Below, in pieces: positions 24,331-33,205 of a DNA stretch of 64,000 nucleotides. Source of the stretch: JAPHTQ01 sp050302275. Its GTDB lineage: Bacteria > Pseudomonadota > Gammaproteobacteria > Thiohalomonadales > Thiohalomonadaceae. How positions within the stretch are numbered: position 1 is the first letter of the stretch; each line of letters begins with the position of its first letter. The notes under the pieces were generated by a model, which saw only the letters and a program-made list of their open reading frames with translations, did not search any database and was not told the origin of the DNA. The DNA lies in NCBI GenBank assembly GCA_050302275.1, contig JBNLAT010000010.1:11328-75327 (forward strand), read 5' to 3'. Both the position numbers and the translations under genes were made by a program.

Positions 24331-24864
24331 CTGAATCAGGATCAGGCGCTGGATCGTTTTCTCGCCGGAGTGGAAAGGAAGGCCTTTCATATGGCAAGGA
24401 TCGCCACTGGCAACGAGGACGATGCACTGGAGATTGTACAGGAGGCCATGCTTACCCTGGCGCAGCGTTATGCTGCGCGCAGTGAAGAGGAGTGGGCTCC
24501 GCTGTTTCACCGCATTCTGCAGAGTCGTATCCGTGACTGGTATCGGCGTAGCAAGGTGCGCAACCGTTTCCGGGTCTGGTTCAAACGGGATGAGGAGGAT
24601 GACGATCCGCTGGAGAATCACCCCGCCCCCATTCCAGATGAACCGTTACAGCAACTGGAAACAGAACAGTTTGGTGAGGCGCTGGAAAAGGCCCTCGGCG
24701 AACTGCCGAACCGTCAGCAGCAGGCGTTCCTGCTGCGGGCGTGGGAGGGAATGAGTGTTGATGAGACCGCCGCGGCCATGGGTGTTTCGGCGGGCAGTGT
24801 AAAAACCCACTACTCGCGCGCGGTGCATACCCTGCGCGAGAAACTGGAAGGAATGCAGGCATGA
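24331..24864 (+). CDS. ECF-type RNA polymerase sigma factor, probable CTG start
   Basis: A sigma-70 family factor of about 177 residues. Region 2 includes LDRFLAGVERKAFHMARIATGNEDDALEIVQEAM and region 4 includes LPNRQQQAFLLRAWEGMSVDETAAAMGVSAGSVKTHYSRA. An acidic linker, RDEEDDDPLE, lies between them. The first ATG or GTG in frame (GTG 24370) would remove the start of region 2, which clearly continues upstream (NQDQALDRFLAG) to a stop at 24316. A strong AGGAGG at 24319-24324 sits 6 nt before a CTG at 24331, so initiation at CTG is likely. It is the first gene of a five-gene overlapping operon. Confidence 0.85.
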   Translation: MNQDQALDRFLAGVERKAFHMARIATGNEDDALEIVQEAMLTLAQRYAARSEEEWAPLFHRILQSRIRDWYRRSKVRNRFRVWFKRDEEDDDPLENHPAPIPDEPLQQLETEQFGEALEKALGELPNRQQQAFLLRAWEGMSVDETAAAMGVSAGSVKTHYSRAVHTLREKLEGMQA

Positions 24865-25220
24865 GCAGAGACGACGAACAGTTTATCCAGCAGGCGCGTG
24901 CCGCGCTGGATCGGGATGCGGCGGAGGTTTCGCCCCATGTCGCCGAACGTCTGCGTCAGGCGCGTCATGCCGCTATCGCCGCGCCTTATCGTCGTGCTAC
25001 GCCGATGTGGATGCCGGCGCTGAGTACCGCGATGTTGTTGCTGCTTGCCGTGACTATCGCCTGGTTTGCGCAGCTGCCTCAGGGCGGTGATCCCGTTGCG
25101 TTACCGCAGCAGCAGGTGGCAGGCGATTTCGAGATGCTGGTGCATGGTGAAGATCTGGAGTTGTTTGCGGATCTCGATTTTTATCTCTGGCTGGAGCAAC
25201 AGGGCAAGCATGCAGGTTAG
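24861..25220 (+). CDS. Single-pass membrane protein, DUF3619-like, candidate anti-sigma partner
   Basis: 119 residues. The N-terminal part (QFIQQARAALDRDAAEVSPHVAERLRQARHAA) is a soluble helical segment like that of DUF3619 proteins, which commonly follow ECF sigma genes. One membrane helix (about 50-69, MPALSTAMLLLLAVTIAWFA) is followed by an acidic outer domain. The ATG overlaps the sigma stop by 4 bp. Position and topology suggest control of the sigma factor, but no ZAS or RskA motif is visible. Confidence 0.72.
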   Translation: MSRDDEQFIQQARAALDRDAAEVSPHVAERLRQARHAAIAAPYRRATPMWMPALSTAMLLLLAVTIAWFAQLPQGGDPVALPQQQVAGDFEMLVHGEDLELFADLDFYLWLEQQGKHAG

Positions 25221-25425
25221 AAAAACAGCCATTTTGTTGTTAACCCTGCTGCCTTCGACGCTGTGCGCGGCGGAGGAGGAGCAACCGTCCCTGGAACTGC
25301 TGGAGTATCTGGGCAACTGGGAAGACGCCAACGGCAGCTGGATTGACCCCCAGTTGCTTTTACCCGCGGTAAAGAAAGATGCGGAGAGTGATGATGAAAG
25401 AATTGACAAGCAGAACGATGAATAG
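25210..25425 (+). CDS. Small secreted protein of the sigma operon
   Basis: 71 residues, beginning MQVRKTAILLLTLLP with a signal peptide ending near CAA (residue 21). The mature part contains LELLEYLGNWEDANGSWIDP and an acidic tail. The start lies inside the preceding gene (11-bp overlap) and the end overlaps the next gene, so it is translated as part of the unit. The function is unknown. Confidence 0.65.
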   Translation: MQVRKTAILLLTLLPSTLCAAEEEQPSLELLEYLGNWEDANGSWIDPQLLLPAVKKDAESDDERIDKQNDE

Positions 25426-25948
25426 CCGCGTTGTGGCGCTGCTATTGGCACTGCTGCCTGGTATGGCGCTGGCTGTCCCGTGGGATGAACTGGACAAGGC
25501 AGAACAGCAGGTGCTGCAACCCTACGCAGGGAAGTGGGATGGCATGAGCGAGGCACAGCAACAGCGCCTGCAACGTGGTGCCAAACGCTGGTCGCAAATG
25601 GACCATCAGCAGCGTCAGGAGGCAGCGGAACGTTTTCAGCGTTGGCAAAAGATGACGCCGGAGGAGCAGCAGCGCATTCGTCAGCGCTACCAGCAATATT
25701 TGCAGCTTGCTCCAGAACAGCAACAGCGCCTCCGCAAACAGATGGAGGCGTTTCGCCAACTGCCGCCTGAGGAGCAACAGGCCCTGCGTAAGCAGTGGCA
25801 GGAGCGGGCGCAGACGGAAAACGATGAGAATAAAACCACCACGACTACGGAGCAGAACGATATGCAGACAAGACAGCGAATGGATGGAGGCAGCCCGCGG
25901 ATGGAGCGCCACGGCATGGAGCGGATGCAGCGGGGAGGTCGTCAGTGA
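25394..25948 (+). CDS. DUF3106 domain protein, secreted, glutamine-rich
   Basis: 184 residues with a signal peptide (LLALLPGMALA). The mature region is made of DUF3106-type helices in which W, M and PEEQQ recur (LQRGAKRWSQMDHQQRQEAAERFQRW, MTPEEQQRIRQRY, LPPEEQQALRKQW). A low-complexity tail is rich in T, M, R and G. DUF3106 proteins are periplasmic and functionally uncharacterised. The ATG at 25394 has GGAGAG 5 nt upstream; ATG 25418 is an alternative. Confidence 0.8.
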   Translation: MKELTSRTMNSRVVALLLALLPGMALAVPWDELDKAEQQVLQPYAGKWDGMSEAQQQRLQRGAKRWSQMDHQQRQEAAERFQRWQKMTPEEQQRIRQRYQQYLQLAPEQQQRLRKQMEAFRQLPPEEQQALRKQWQERAQTENDENKTTTTTEQNDMQTRQRMDGGSPRMERHGMERMQRGGRQ

Positions 25949-26694
25949 AACATCTGTTCGTAGCGATAGCTCTATTGATACCGTTTAGTTTACAGGCAGG
26001 AACCCAGTTCGGCGCCGGTGCGGAGTACACCAGTGGTGATTACGGTACCGGGGTCGATACCGGTACCTGGTATCTTCCTCTGTGGATTAGCCATGCAGGT
26101 GAAACCTATTCCGTCGGTCTGACGGTACCGTTCATTGCGGTGAGCGGATCTTCCGAGGTCAGCGGTGTGCGCGGCACCGGTCATGGCACCACCACTACGG
26201 TGACCACTACCACCACCCGTACCGATACCGGGATTGGCGATGTGGTGGCCAAGGCCAGTCTGCAACTGTTGCCCGAGGGGCCGAGCGCGCCATGGCTGGC
26301 GGTGACCGCCAAGGTGAAGTTCGGCACCGCCAGTGCCAGCAAGAACCTCGGTACCGGCGAAAATGATTACGCCGTACAGCTGGAGATGGCCAAGGGGCGT
26401 TTCGATGCCATGCTCGGTTACAACGTTCTCGGTGATACCGATACGGTCGATTACGACAACATTGTCTACGGTGCTGTGGGCTGGACCACGGCAATGAACA
26501 AGACCTGGAACCTGCGTAGTGAGTATTACACCGAGCAACCGGCAGTGAGCGGTGATGACCCGGTTCAGGAGCTGACCTTTGCCTTCGACCGGGCGCTGGA
26601 TGCCAAACGAAATCTTAGTGTCTATTTCATTAAAGGCTTTAGCGATACCAGCGCCGACTGGGGCGCCGGGGTGATGCTGTCGCGGGCACTGTAA
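25945..26694 (+). CDS. Putative outer-membrane beta-barrel protein
   Basis: 249 residues. A signal peptide (to about residue 18, SLQAG) is followed by repeated amphipathic strands such as YLPLWISHAGETYSVGLTVPF and a C-terminal WGAGVMLSRAL. A threonine-rich loop lies near residues 80-92. Its style resembles barrels of the phenol-degradation MetA type. Its GTG overlaps the DUF3106 stop (GTGA), making it the fifth gene of the sigma operon. Confidence 0.65.
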   Translation: MKHLFVAIALLIPFSLQAGTQFGAGAEYTSGDYGTGVDTGTWYLPLWISHAGETYSVGLTVPFIAVSGSSEVSGVRGTGHGTTTTVTTTTTRTDTGIGDVVAKASLQLLPEGPSAPWLAVTAKVKFGTASASKNLGTGENDYAVQLEMAKGRFDAMLGYNVLGDTDTVDYDNIVYGAVGWTTAMNKTWNLRSEYYTEQPAVSGDDPVQELTFAFDRALDAKRNLSVYFIKGFSDTSADWGAGVMLSRAL

Positions 26695-26733
26695 GCCGTT
26701 CGCCAGTGCGGGCAATCGTGTTATCGTGCCGTC

Positions 26734-28005
26734 ATGGCGTCGATAACCAACCGAACCGTGCTCGCCTGGAGTCTCTACGACTGGGGTAACTCGGCCTTTG
26801 CCACTACGGTAATGGCCGGTTTCTTTCCGGTCTTCTTCAAGCAGTACTGGAGCGCCGGGGTGGAGGTGACCGAGAGCACCTTCTATCTCGGCCTCGCCAA
26901 CTCCATTGCCGGATTGCTCATCGTGCTGCTGGCACCAATCCTCGGGGCGATCGCTGATCGTGGCTCACAGCGTAAACGTTTCCTGATCTTCTTTGCCTTT
27001 CTCGGCGTCTGTATGACTGCGCTGTTGCCGCTGGTGGGCAAGGGGGAGTGGCAACTGGCGATATTGCTCTACGTGGCGGCTACCCTGGGATTTTCCGGCA
27101 GTATCAGCTTCTACGATTCATTGATCGTTTTTATCACCAAACCCTCCCGTTTCGACAAGGTCTCTGCCTTCGGTTACGCCATGGGATATCTGGGTGGCGG
27201 TCTGCTGTTTGCCGTGAATGTGGCGATGACCCTGAAGCCCGCCATGTTTGGGCTGGCCGATGCGGCGGAGGCGGTGAAAGTCTCCTTTTTCTCCGTGGCC
27301 CTGTGGTGGGCACTGTTTACTGTGCCATTGGCGTTGTGGGTGCACGAACCGGAGAGCCGGGGTATCGGTACGCTGGGCGCGGTACGCGCTGGTCTGTTGC
27401 AGCTGCGGGATACCTTCCATGAGATTCGCCAGTTGCGGGTTGTATTCCTGTTTCTGCTCGGTTACTGGTGCTATATCGACGGCGTCGACACCATCGTGCG
27501 CATGGCGGTGGATTACGGCCTCTCCATCGGTTTCTCTTCCGACAGCCTGATTGTCGCCCTGCTGATTACCCAGTTTGTCGGTTTCCCCGCGGCCATCGGC
27601 TTCGGCCATCTGGGTAATCGCTTCGGGCCGAAGAGCGGCATCTACCTCGCCATCGCTGTCTATTCGATTATCGTGCTGTGGGCTTCGCGTATGGAGTCGG
27701 AGATCGAGTTCTACGGTCTGGCCATCGGTATCGGTCTGGTGCAGGGCGGTATCCAGTCCCTCAGCCGCTCCCTCTATGCGCGGATTATCCCTGCCGATAA
27801 GACGGCGGAGTTCTTTGGTTTCTATAACATGTTGGGCAAGTTCGCCGTGGTGCTGGGGCCGTTGATGGTCGGCTGGGCCGGGGTGGTTAGCGGTAGTCCG
27901 CGTATCGGCATTCTTACCTTGCTGCTGCTGTTTGCCCTGGGCGCCTTTTTCCTCAGTCGTGTCGACCTGGCCGAAGGGGAGCGTCGCGCCGTTGAGCTGG
28001 AATAA
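26734..28005 (+). CDS. Major facilitator transporter, UMF1 family
   Basis: 423 residues with about 12 membrane helices. The N-terminus AWSLYDWGNSAFATTVMAGFFPVFF is the UMF1 (Atg22-like) signature. The loop after helix two (GAIADRGSQRKRFL) is the MFS motif A, and GLVQGGIQSLSRSLYARIIP is the conserved helix-8/9 region of the family. The substrate is unknown; eukaryotic relatives export amino acids. Confidence 0.87.
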   Translation: MASITNRTVLAWSLYDWGNSAFATTVMAGFFPVFFKQYWSAGVEVTESTFYLGLANSIAGLLIVLLAPILGAIADRGSQRKRFLIFFAFLGVCMTALLPLVGKGEWQLAILLYVAATLGFSGSISFYDSLIVFITKPSRFDKVSAFGYAMGYLGGGLLFAVNVAMTLKPAMFGLADAAEAVKVSFFSVALWWALFTVPLALWVHEPESRGIGTLGAVRAGLLQLRDTFHEIRQLRVVFLFLLGYWCYIDGVDTIVRMAVDYGLSIGFSSDSLIVALLITQFVGFPAAIGFGHLGNRFGPKSGIYLAIAVYSIIVLWASRMESEIEFYGLAIGIGLVQGGIQSLSRSLYARIIPADKTAEFFGFYNMLGKFAVVLGPLMVGWAGVVSGSPRIGILTLLLLFALGAFFLSRVDLAEGERRAVELE

Positions 28006-28013
28006 GGACAGCT

Positions 28014-29468
28014 GTGAAGCGGTTCCTGATTCAGGGTTTGCCGTTGGCTACGATTAAATCCATGCCTGCTGTTTCAATGATATCCATAATTCGCCAGATT
28101 GGGATTGGGCCGTTACTCGCCATCGCACTATGGCTGCCGCAAAGCGTGTTTGCGCAACCCGGCCACACGCTTAAGCCCAACGACTTTGCCTTCGGCATTC
28201 CGCTGGAGGTGGATGGCGACGGTGCGCTCTACAGTTTCGATCTGCCCACCGAGGTCTGCCGTTACAGTACCCGCCCGGATTTAGCCGATATGCGTATCTT
28301 TAACAGCTATGGAGAGGCGGTGCCCTACCTGCTCCAGCCCGTTGCGCGAAGCACCGAGGTGGAGCCGGTCTCGCTGCCCTTCTTTCCCGTCCAGGTTGGG
28401 GCCGATGGTATGGTGCCAGGTCAGATCAACATCGCCATGGGGGAGAACGGGGCATTGCTGGATCTGTGGCAGCGCGCTGACGTTGAGGAGGGCGCGCTGC
28501 CGGGCGTCTATCTGATTGATGCCAGTGCACAGTCACAGCCATTGTTGAGACTGATGCTCGAGTGGAGCGGTCCGGAAGAGGATTTTGTGCTGCCGATCCA
28601 GCTGGAGTCGAGTAACGATCTGGCAAACTGGTCAGCGGTGGAGAGCAAAGCCTCATTGGTAGCGATGAACTGGCAGGGGCGTCAGCTGCATCAGGGTGTC
28701 ATTCCCCTGCCGCTCCCGAATGTGGCGCGTTATTACCGCTTGCGGTGGCCATTGGGGGAAGAGGGGATGGTGCTGGAGTCGGTAACGGCACTGCCTGCAC
28801 AGGCCGGTGATGAAAAGCCCCGCCGCTGGCAGCGCTATGAGCCAAACGGCAACGATGGGGATGTGGGCCTGTATCAGTATCATGTCAAAGGTTACTATCC
28901 TTTTGACCGGGCGAGGGTCATTCTGCCACAGGGCTCCCTGCTGACGGCGACTCTTTCCAGCGGAGAAACAGCGCGAGGAGCGTGGCAGGAACAGTTTCAC
29001 GGTCTGCTTTACCACCTGTTCCAGAATGGGCAGGTGCTGGAAAATAGTCTGTTGCGACTGACACTTACCGATGCAAACGAATGGAAGCTGGCGTTAGCGG
29101 GCAAATCGCTTACCGAGGAACCGATACTTGAACTGGGCTGGTTGCCCCCGCGGGTCTATTTCGAGGCGCGAGGTGAGGCACCGTTTGTGCTGGCCTTTGC
29201 CGCGGCAAAGGTGGGTCGACCGAGCATTGATAGCAGTATCCTGTTGACCGATTTGCAGCAGAGCCGCGAGGGCGAAGGTTTCGTCAAATCGGCACTGCCT
29301 GGACCAGTGTATGAACTGGGAGGTATGGCGCGACTGGGGGATGTGCCGCCAGCGACACCCTGGCAGCAGTGGTTGCTCTGGTCGACCCTATCAATCGGTG
29401 TATTGATTGTCGTGCTGATGGCACGTAGCCTTTACCGTCAGAGCAATAATGATAACCGGACCGAGTGA
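28014..29468 (+). CDS. DUF3999 family membrane-anchored protein
   Basis: 484 residues. An N-terminal signal (SIIRQIGIGPLLAIALWLPQSVFA) is followed by a large beta-rich periplasmic region and a C-terminal membrane segment (about 453-472, WLLWSTLSIGVLIVVLMAR). The opening FAFGIPLEVDGDGALYSFDLP and RLRWPLGEEG patterns fit DUF3999, a family with no known function. The GTG start at 28014 has AAGGA 5 nt upstream; ATG 28062 is an alternative that keeps the signal peptide. Confidence 0.75.
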   Translation: MKRFLIQGLPLATIKSMPAVSMISIIRQIGIGPLLAIALWLPQSVFAQPGHTLKPNDFAFGIPLEVDGDGALYSFDLPTEVCRYSTRPDLADMRIFNSYGEAVPYLLQPVARSTEVEPVSLPFFPVQVGADGMVPGQINIAMGENGALLDLWQRADVEEGALPGVYLIDASAQSQPLLRLMLEWSGPEEDFVLPIQLESSNDLANWSAVESKASLVAMNWQGRQLHQGVIPLPLPNVARYYRLRWPLGEEGMVLESVTALPAQAGDEKPRRWQRYEPNGNDGDVGLYQYHVKGYYPFDRARVILPQGSLLTATLSSGETARGAWQEQFHGLLYHLFQNGQVLENSLLRLTLTDANEWKLALAGKSLTEEPILELGWLPPRVYFEARGEAPFVLAFAAAKVGRPSIDSSILLTDLQQSREGEGFVKSALPGPVYELGGMARLGDVPPATPWQQWLLWSTLSIGVLIVVLMARSLYRQSNNDNRTE

Positions 29469-29473
29469 CCTGC

Positions 29474-30715
29474 ATGGCCGAGACAATAACCATTAATAAG
29501 AGTGCCTTTGATGAGCGTGTGCATGGCAGCAGGCTCAGCCACTTTATCCGTGAATTCTTCACCAACAGTGCCTATTTTCCGCTGGCCAATATCTTTCTCG
29601 AACTACTCAATGATCCGCAGGGCTATTCCGCCAAGCCGGATCCCTATGTACTGATTTTGGCGGCCCTGTTACAGGCCAAATTTATCAGTGAGCGTACCTA
29701 TGTCGGGCGTGCGGTACCGATGCTGGGTAACCTGATCGGTCCACTGGTCTATACCGTTTATGAGCTATTGATGGGGAGTGGCAGTTTTACTGACAGTTAC
29801 AACCACGTGGCTTATTGGGTGTTTGCTTTTGCCATCGGTTTTAGCCGTCAGATGCAGGTCCATCTGTCGCCTAATATTGGTTCGCTGTTTATTCTGCTGG
29901 AGAGTACTCTGCGTACCAGCATCCTGCTGGCAATGTATATTATCCTCCATTTCGAGCTGGGTGACCTGACCTCACTACGCCAGTTCGCCGAGGATCCAAC
30001 CCACCTGTTCATTGCGGTAGTCGTACCCTTTTCTGGGCTGATGCTTGGCGTTGCGTTGATGGATGCGGAACGCAACGAGAGGGTCTTGCGCAACATTGCC
30101 GGCAGATTCAAGGTATACTCGCAATGGGTGCTGGGCAGGCAGCTGCTGGCCGAGGCAGAGAAGGCCCCAATGCTGCTGTCACAGGAGCGGAGCGAGCGTA
30201 CCATCGTGGTGATGGAGATTCGTGGTTTCAATCCGTGGAGTGAGAAGCAGACAACCGAAACCATCGTTACCGCGGTAAACACATTTTATGAAGCGGCAGA
30301 ACCTACCTGGCAACGCTTCTATGCCCTGCGAGCCAAACTGGATGCCGACGAGATCCTGCTGGTCTTTGGCGATGCCACCACCGCGGTGGCGGCGGCACTG
30401 GAGATGCATGAAAAGGTAGGCGAGGCGCTGGGTGAGTTTGGTCTCTCTGTAGGTATCGGGGTGCATACAGGACTGGTTATCGAGGGCATTCTCGGCACCG
30501 CTGATTTCAAGGGTTACGATCTGCTGGGTGAAAATGTGAATATTGCCCGTGGTCTGAGTGACAATGCGGGGATCGGTGAGATCCTCCTCTCCAGTGATAC
30601 GGTGCAGAAGCTTGAGCGACCGCTACCGTTGAGTCGACCGACAAGTTTTTCATTGCCGCAGAGCCATGTGCCGCTCACCGCCTACTCCGTTGTTCTGGTT
30701 AACTCAGACGCATGA
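29474..30715 (+). CDS. Membrane-bound class III nucleotide cyclase-like protein, degenerate catalytic site
   Basis: 413 residues. About five or six membrane helices occupy residues 55-198. The C-terminal part (about 240-385) is a class III adenylate/guanylate cyclase homology domain with IRGFNPWSE, KLDADEILLVFGD, VGIGVHTG and LLGENVNIARGLSD. Catalytic positions deviate. The first metal Asp is E248 (MEIRGF), while D292 is kept. The adenine-recognising position is E353. The Arg normally four residues after N356 is Gly (R is shifted by one). It may therefore be a weak cyclase or a pseudo-enzyme sensor. The ATG at 29474 is used; a GTG at 29465 overlapping the previous stop is possible. Confidence 0.78.
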   Translation: MAETITINKSAFDERVHGSRLSHFIREFFTNSAYFPLANIFLELLNDPQGYSAKPDPYVLILAALLQAKFISERTYVGRAVPMLGNLIGPLVYTVYELLMGSGSFTDSYNHVAYWVFAFAIGFSRQMQVHLSPNIGSLFILLESTLRTSILLAMYIILHFELGDLTSLRQFAEDPTHLFIAVVVPFSGLMLGVALMDAERNERVLRNIAGRFKVYSQWVLGRQLLAEAEKAPMLLSQERSERTIVVMEIRGFNPWSEKQTTETIVTAVNTFYEAAEPTWQRFYALRAKLDADEILLVFGDATTAVAAALEMHEKVGEALGEFGLSVGIGVHTGLVIEGILGTADFKGYDLLGENVNIARGLSDNAGIGEILLSSDTVQKLERPLPLSRPTSFSLPQSHVPLTAYSVVLVNSDA

Positions 30716-30742
30716 AGGCGTGACCAGCACAACACTAAATCG

Positions 30743-31549
30743 ATGACTACAAACGATTCCAATGAACGCTTTGGCGGCATTCGTCGCCTCTATGGTGTTA
30801 ACGAAGCAGAACTCATTCGCGCCAGCCATTTCTGCGTAGTTGGTGTCGGCGGTGTCGGTTCCTGGGCAGTTGAGGCGTTGGCGCGTAGCGGGGTCGGTGC
30901 CATCACTCTGATCGACCATGACGATATTGCCGCGAGCAATAGCAATCGTCAGTTACATACCCTCAATTCTACTATCGACCGTTCCAAGGTCGAGGTGATG
31001 GCCGAACGGGTACGTGATATCAATCCCGCCTGTCAGGTGACCGCTATCGACGACCTGCTGGTCGAAACTAATATCGAAAAATATATCAGCAAAGATTTCG
31101 ATTACGTCATCGACGCCATCGACTCCATTCGCCACAAGGCGGCACTGATCGTTTACTGCAAACGTAACAAAATTCCGATCATCACTACCGGTGGTGCGGG
31201 CGGGATCACCGATCCGACCCGTATTCAGATCACCGACCTGAGCCGTACCTTCAACGATCCGTTAGCCGCCAAAGTACGATCACGCCTGCGTGCTTCCTAT
31301 GGTTACTCACGCAATCCGAAGAGTCGCTTCGGTGTCGATTGTGTTTTTTCCGATGAGCAACACCGCTACCCCAAAGAGGACGGTACGGTCTGTCAACAGA
31401 AGCCCGGTGTGAAGGGTGTGACCCTCGACTGCAATTTCGGTTACGGCTCGGCTACTTTTGTCACCGCCAGCTTCGCCTTTGCCGCAGTGGCGCGGACTAT
31501 CGACAAGCTGCTGGCTAGGCATAAACGGGCAGATGAAAGTGAGCGATAG
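30743..31549 (+). CDS. tcdA: tRNA threonylcarbamoyladenosine dehydratase TcdA
   Basis: A 268-residue E1-like enzyme that cyclises t6A37 of tRNA to ct6A. It has an N-terminal RRLYGVNEAELIRASH, the nucleotide-binding CVVGVGGVGSWAVEAL with ALARSGVGAITLIDHDDI after it, and a conserved NRQLHTLNSTIDRSKVEV segment. A C-terminal hydrophobic helix (about 235-255) is typical of TcdA and tethers it to the membrane. It overlaps the next gene by 17 bp. Confidence 0.92.
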   Translation: MTTNDSNERFGGIRRLYGVNEAELIRASHFCVVGVGGVGSWAVEALARSGVGAITLIDHDDIAASNSNRQLHTLNSTIDRSKVEVMAERVRDINPACQVTAIDDLLVETNIEKYISKDFDYVIDAIDSIRHKAALIVYCKRNKIPIITTGGAGGITDPTRIQITDLSRTFNDPLAAKVRSRLRASYGYSRNPKSRFGVDCVFSDEQHRYPKEDGTVCQQKPGVKGVTLDCNFGYGSATFVTASFAFAAVARTIDKLLARHKRADESER

Positions 31550-32507
31550 TTCGGTCGACGTGGTGAAAAAAATCCCGCTGGGGATTAGCGCCTGCCTGTT
31601 GGGCGAAGAGGTGCGTTTCGATGCGGGACATAAACGCGATAGTTACATCGTTGGCACCTTGGGAAATTACTTTTCCTTTCATGCCGTCTGCCCTGAGGTC
31701 GCCATCGGTCTGCCGATCCCGCGTCCGCCGATTCGTCTGGTACAACTGGACGATGGTGTGCATGTGCTGGGGGTTAAAGACCCGGAACTGGATGTGACCG
31801 AACGGCTACACGACTATGGCCGTGAGATGGCGCATACGATGAATGACATCAGCGGTTTCATCTTCAAGCGTTCCTCACCCAGTTGCGGTATGGAGCGTGT
31901 AAAAGTTTATTCCCCCACAGGAACACTCGCGAATAAGGCGAGTGGCGCCTTTGCCGAAGAGATGGCAAAGGGACAACCGCTGTTGCCGATGGAGGAGGAG
32001 GGACGTCTGGGTGATCCGGGATTGCGTGAAAACTTTATTATGCGGGTGTTCGTGTTTCACCGTTGGCGCAAACTGTTGGCAAGTGGTGTGACGGCAAAAC
32101 AGCTGCTCGATTTTCACAGCGATCACAAATACCTGATCATGGCGCATAAGCAGAGCGCCTATCGGGAACTGGGCAGAATGTTGGCTGATGCAGGGAAGCA
32201 GGAATTAGCATCGTTGACCGACGAGTACGGACGTGTGTTGATGGATGCACTGGCCAAACCGGCTCCACGGGGACAACATGTCAATGTATTGCAGCATCTG
32301 CTGGGATATTTGAGCAAGCAGCTAGACCGCGAAGACAAGGCGGAAATGCTGGAGGTGATCGAGGCCTATCGTGACGGTATTCTGCCGCTGATCGTTCCGA
32401 TTACCCTGCTGAAACACCACTTTCGTCGTCATCCTCACGAATACATCGAGCGTCAGGTCTATCTCTCTCCGCATCCGCAGGAGTTGATGTTGCGGAATAT
32501 GATTTGA
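31533..32507 (+). CDS. DUF523-DUF1722 fusion protein (YbgA family)
   Basis: 324 residues. The N-terminal DUF523 domain has GISACLLGEEVRFDAGHK and CPEVAIGLPIPRPPIRL with conserved cysteines. The C-terminal DUF1722 domain (about 190-310) carries FHSDHKYLIMAHKQSAYRELG. The domain pair is common in proteobacteria; the biochemical role is unresolved, with DUF523 implicated in thiouracil desulfidase-type [4Fe-4S] chemistry. Start MKVSD (31533) lies inside tcdA. Confidence 0.88.
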   Translation: MKVSDSSVDVVKKIPLGISACLLGEEVRFDAGHKRDSYIVGTLGNYFSFHAVCPEVAIGLPIPRPPIRLVQLDDGVHVLGVKDPELDVTERLHDYGREMAHTMNDISGFIFKRSSPSCGMERVKVYSPTGTLANKASGAFAEEMAKGQPLLPMEEEGRLGDPGLRENFIMRVFVFHRWRKLLASGVTAKQLLDFHSDHKYLIMAHKQSAYRELGRMLADAGKQELASLTDEYGRVLMDALAKPAPRGQHVNVLQHLLGYLSKQLDREDKAEMLEVIEAYRDGILPLIVPITLLKHHFRRHPHEYIERQVYLSPHPQELMLRNMI

Positions 32508-33205
32508 TGCCGATGCGACTTGATAAATACCTCTGTCACGCCACCAGCCTGAGTCGTTCGCAGGCACAGATCGCGATCCGCCGAGGCCAGGTGACCGTTG
32601 ACGGCAAAATAAACAAATGCCCGGATTTCAAACTGACTGCAGACAGCGTCGTCGAGTGGCATGAGCAGCAGGTCAGTCCCAGTGGTAAACGTTATTACAT
32701 GCTGCACAAGCCACAAGGTGTAGTCTGCGCAACAGTGGATGACCAGCACAAGACGGTACTCGATCTGTTTGATACGCCATTGCGCAAGGGGTTGCATGTA
32801 GCAGGGCGTCTGGATATCGATGCCACCGGACTGGTGTTACTTACCGATGACGGTGATTGGTCGCACCGCATTACCTCGCCGAAGCGTGACTGCGGCAAGA
32901 CCTATTATGTCACCCTGGCTGAACCACTGGATGCCGAACTGGTGGAACGCTTTGCCGAAGGCATAACGTTACGTAACGAAAAAAAGAAGACCCGTCCGGC
33001 AGAGCTGGAGATCATCGCTGCTAACGAGGCGCGCCTGACCATCAGCGAGGGCAAGTACCATCAGGTAAAACGGATGTTTGCTGCGTTGGGCAATCGGGTG
33101 ATAGCGCTGCACCGAGAAAGCATCGGTCATCTGCGACTGGATCCCACCCTGCAGCCCGGCGAATGGCGCCCGTTAAGCGAACAAGAGATCGAGGCGATGC
33201 GATGA
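32507..33205 (+). CDS. rsuA: 16S rRNA pseudouridine(516) synthase RsuA
   Basis: 232 residues. An N-terminal S4 RNA-binding domain (RLDKYLCHATSLSRSQAQIAI) precedes the synthase domain with the catalytic Asp in GRLDIDATGLVLLT. YFML-type and KTYYVTLAEPLD strands and SEGKYHQVKRMFAALGN near the end match RsuA. The ATG at 32507 shares a base with the upstream stop (TGATG); ATG 32513 (MRLDKYL) also fits. Confidence 0.92.
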   Translation: MPMRLDKYLCHATSLSRSQAQIAIRRGQVTVDGKINKCPDFKLTADSVVEWHEQQVSPSGKRYYMLHKPQGVVCATVDDQHKTVLDLFDTPLRKGLHVAGRLDIDATGLVLLTDDGDWSHRITSPKRDCGKTYYVTLAEPLDAELVERFAEGITLRNEKKKTRPAELEIIAANEARLTISEGKYHQVKRMFAALGNRVIALHRESIGHLRLDPTLQPGEWRPLSEQEIEAMR

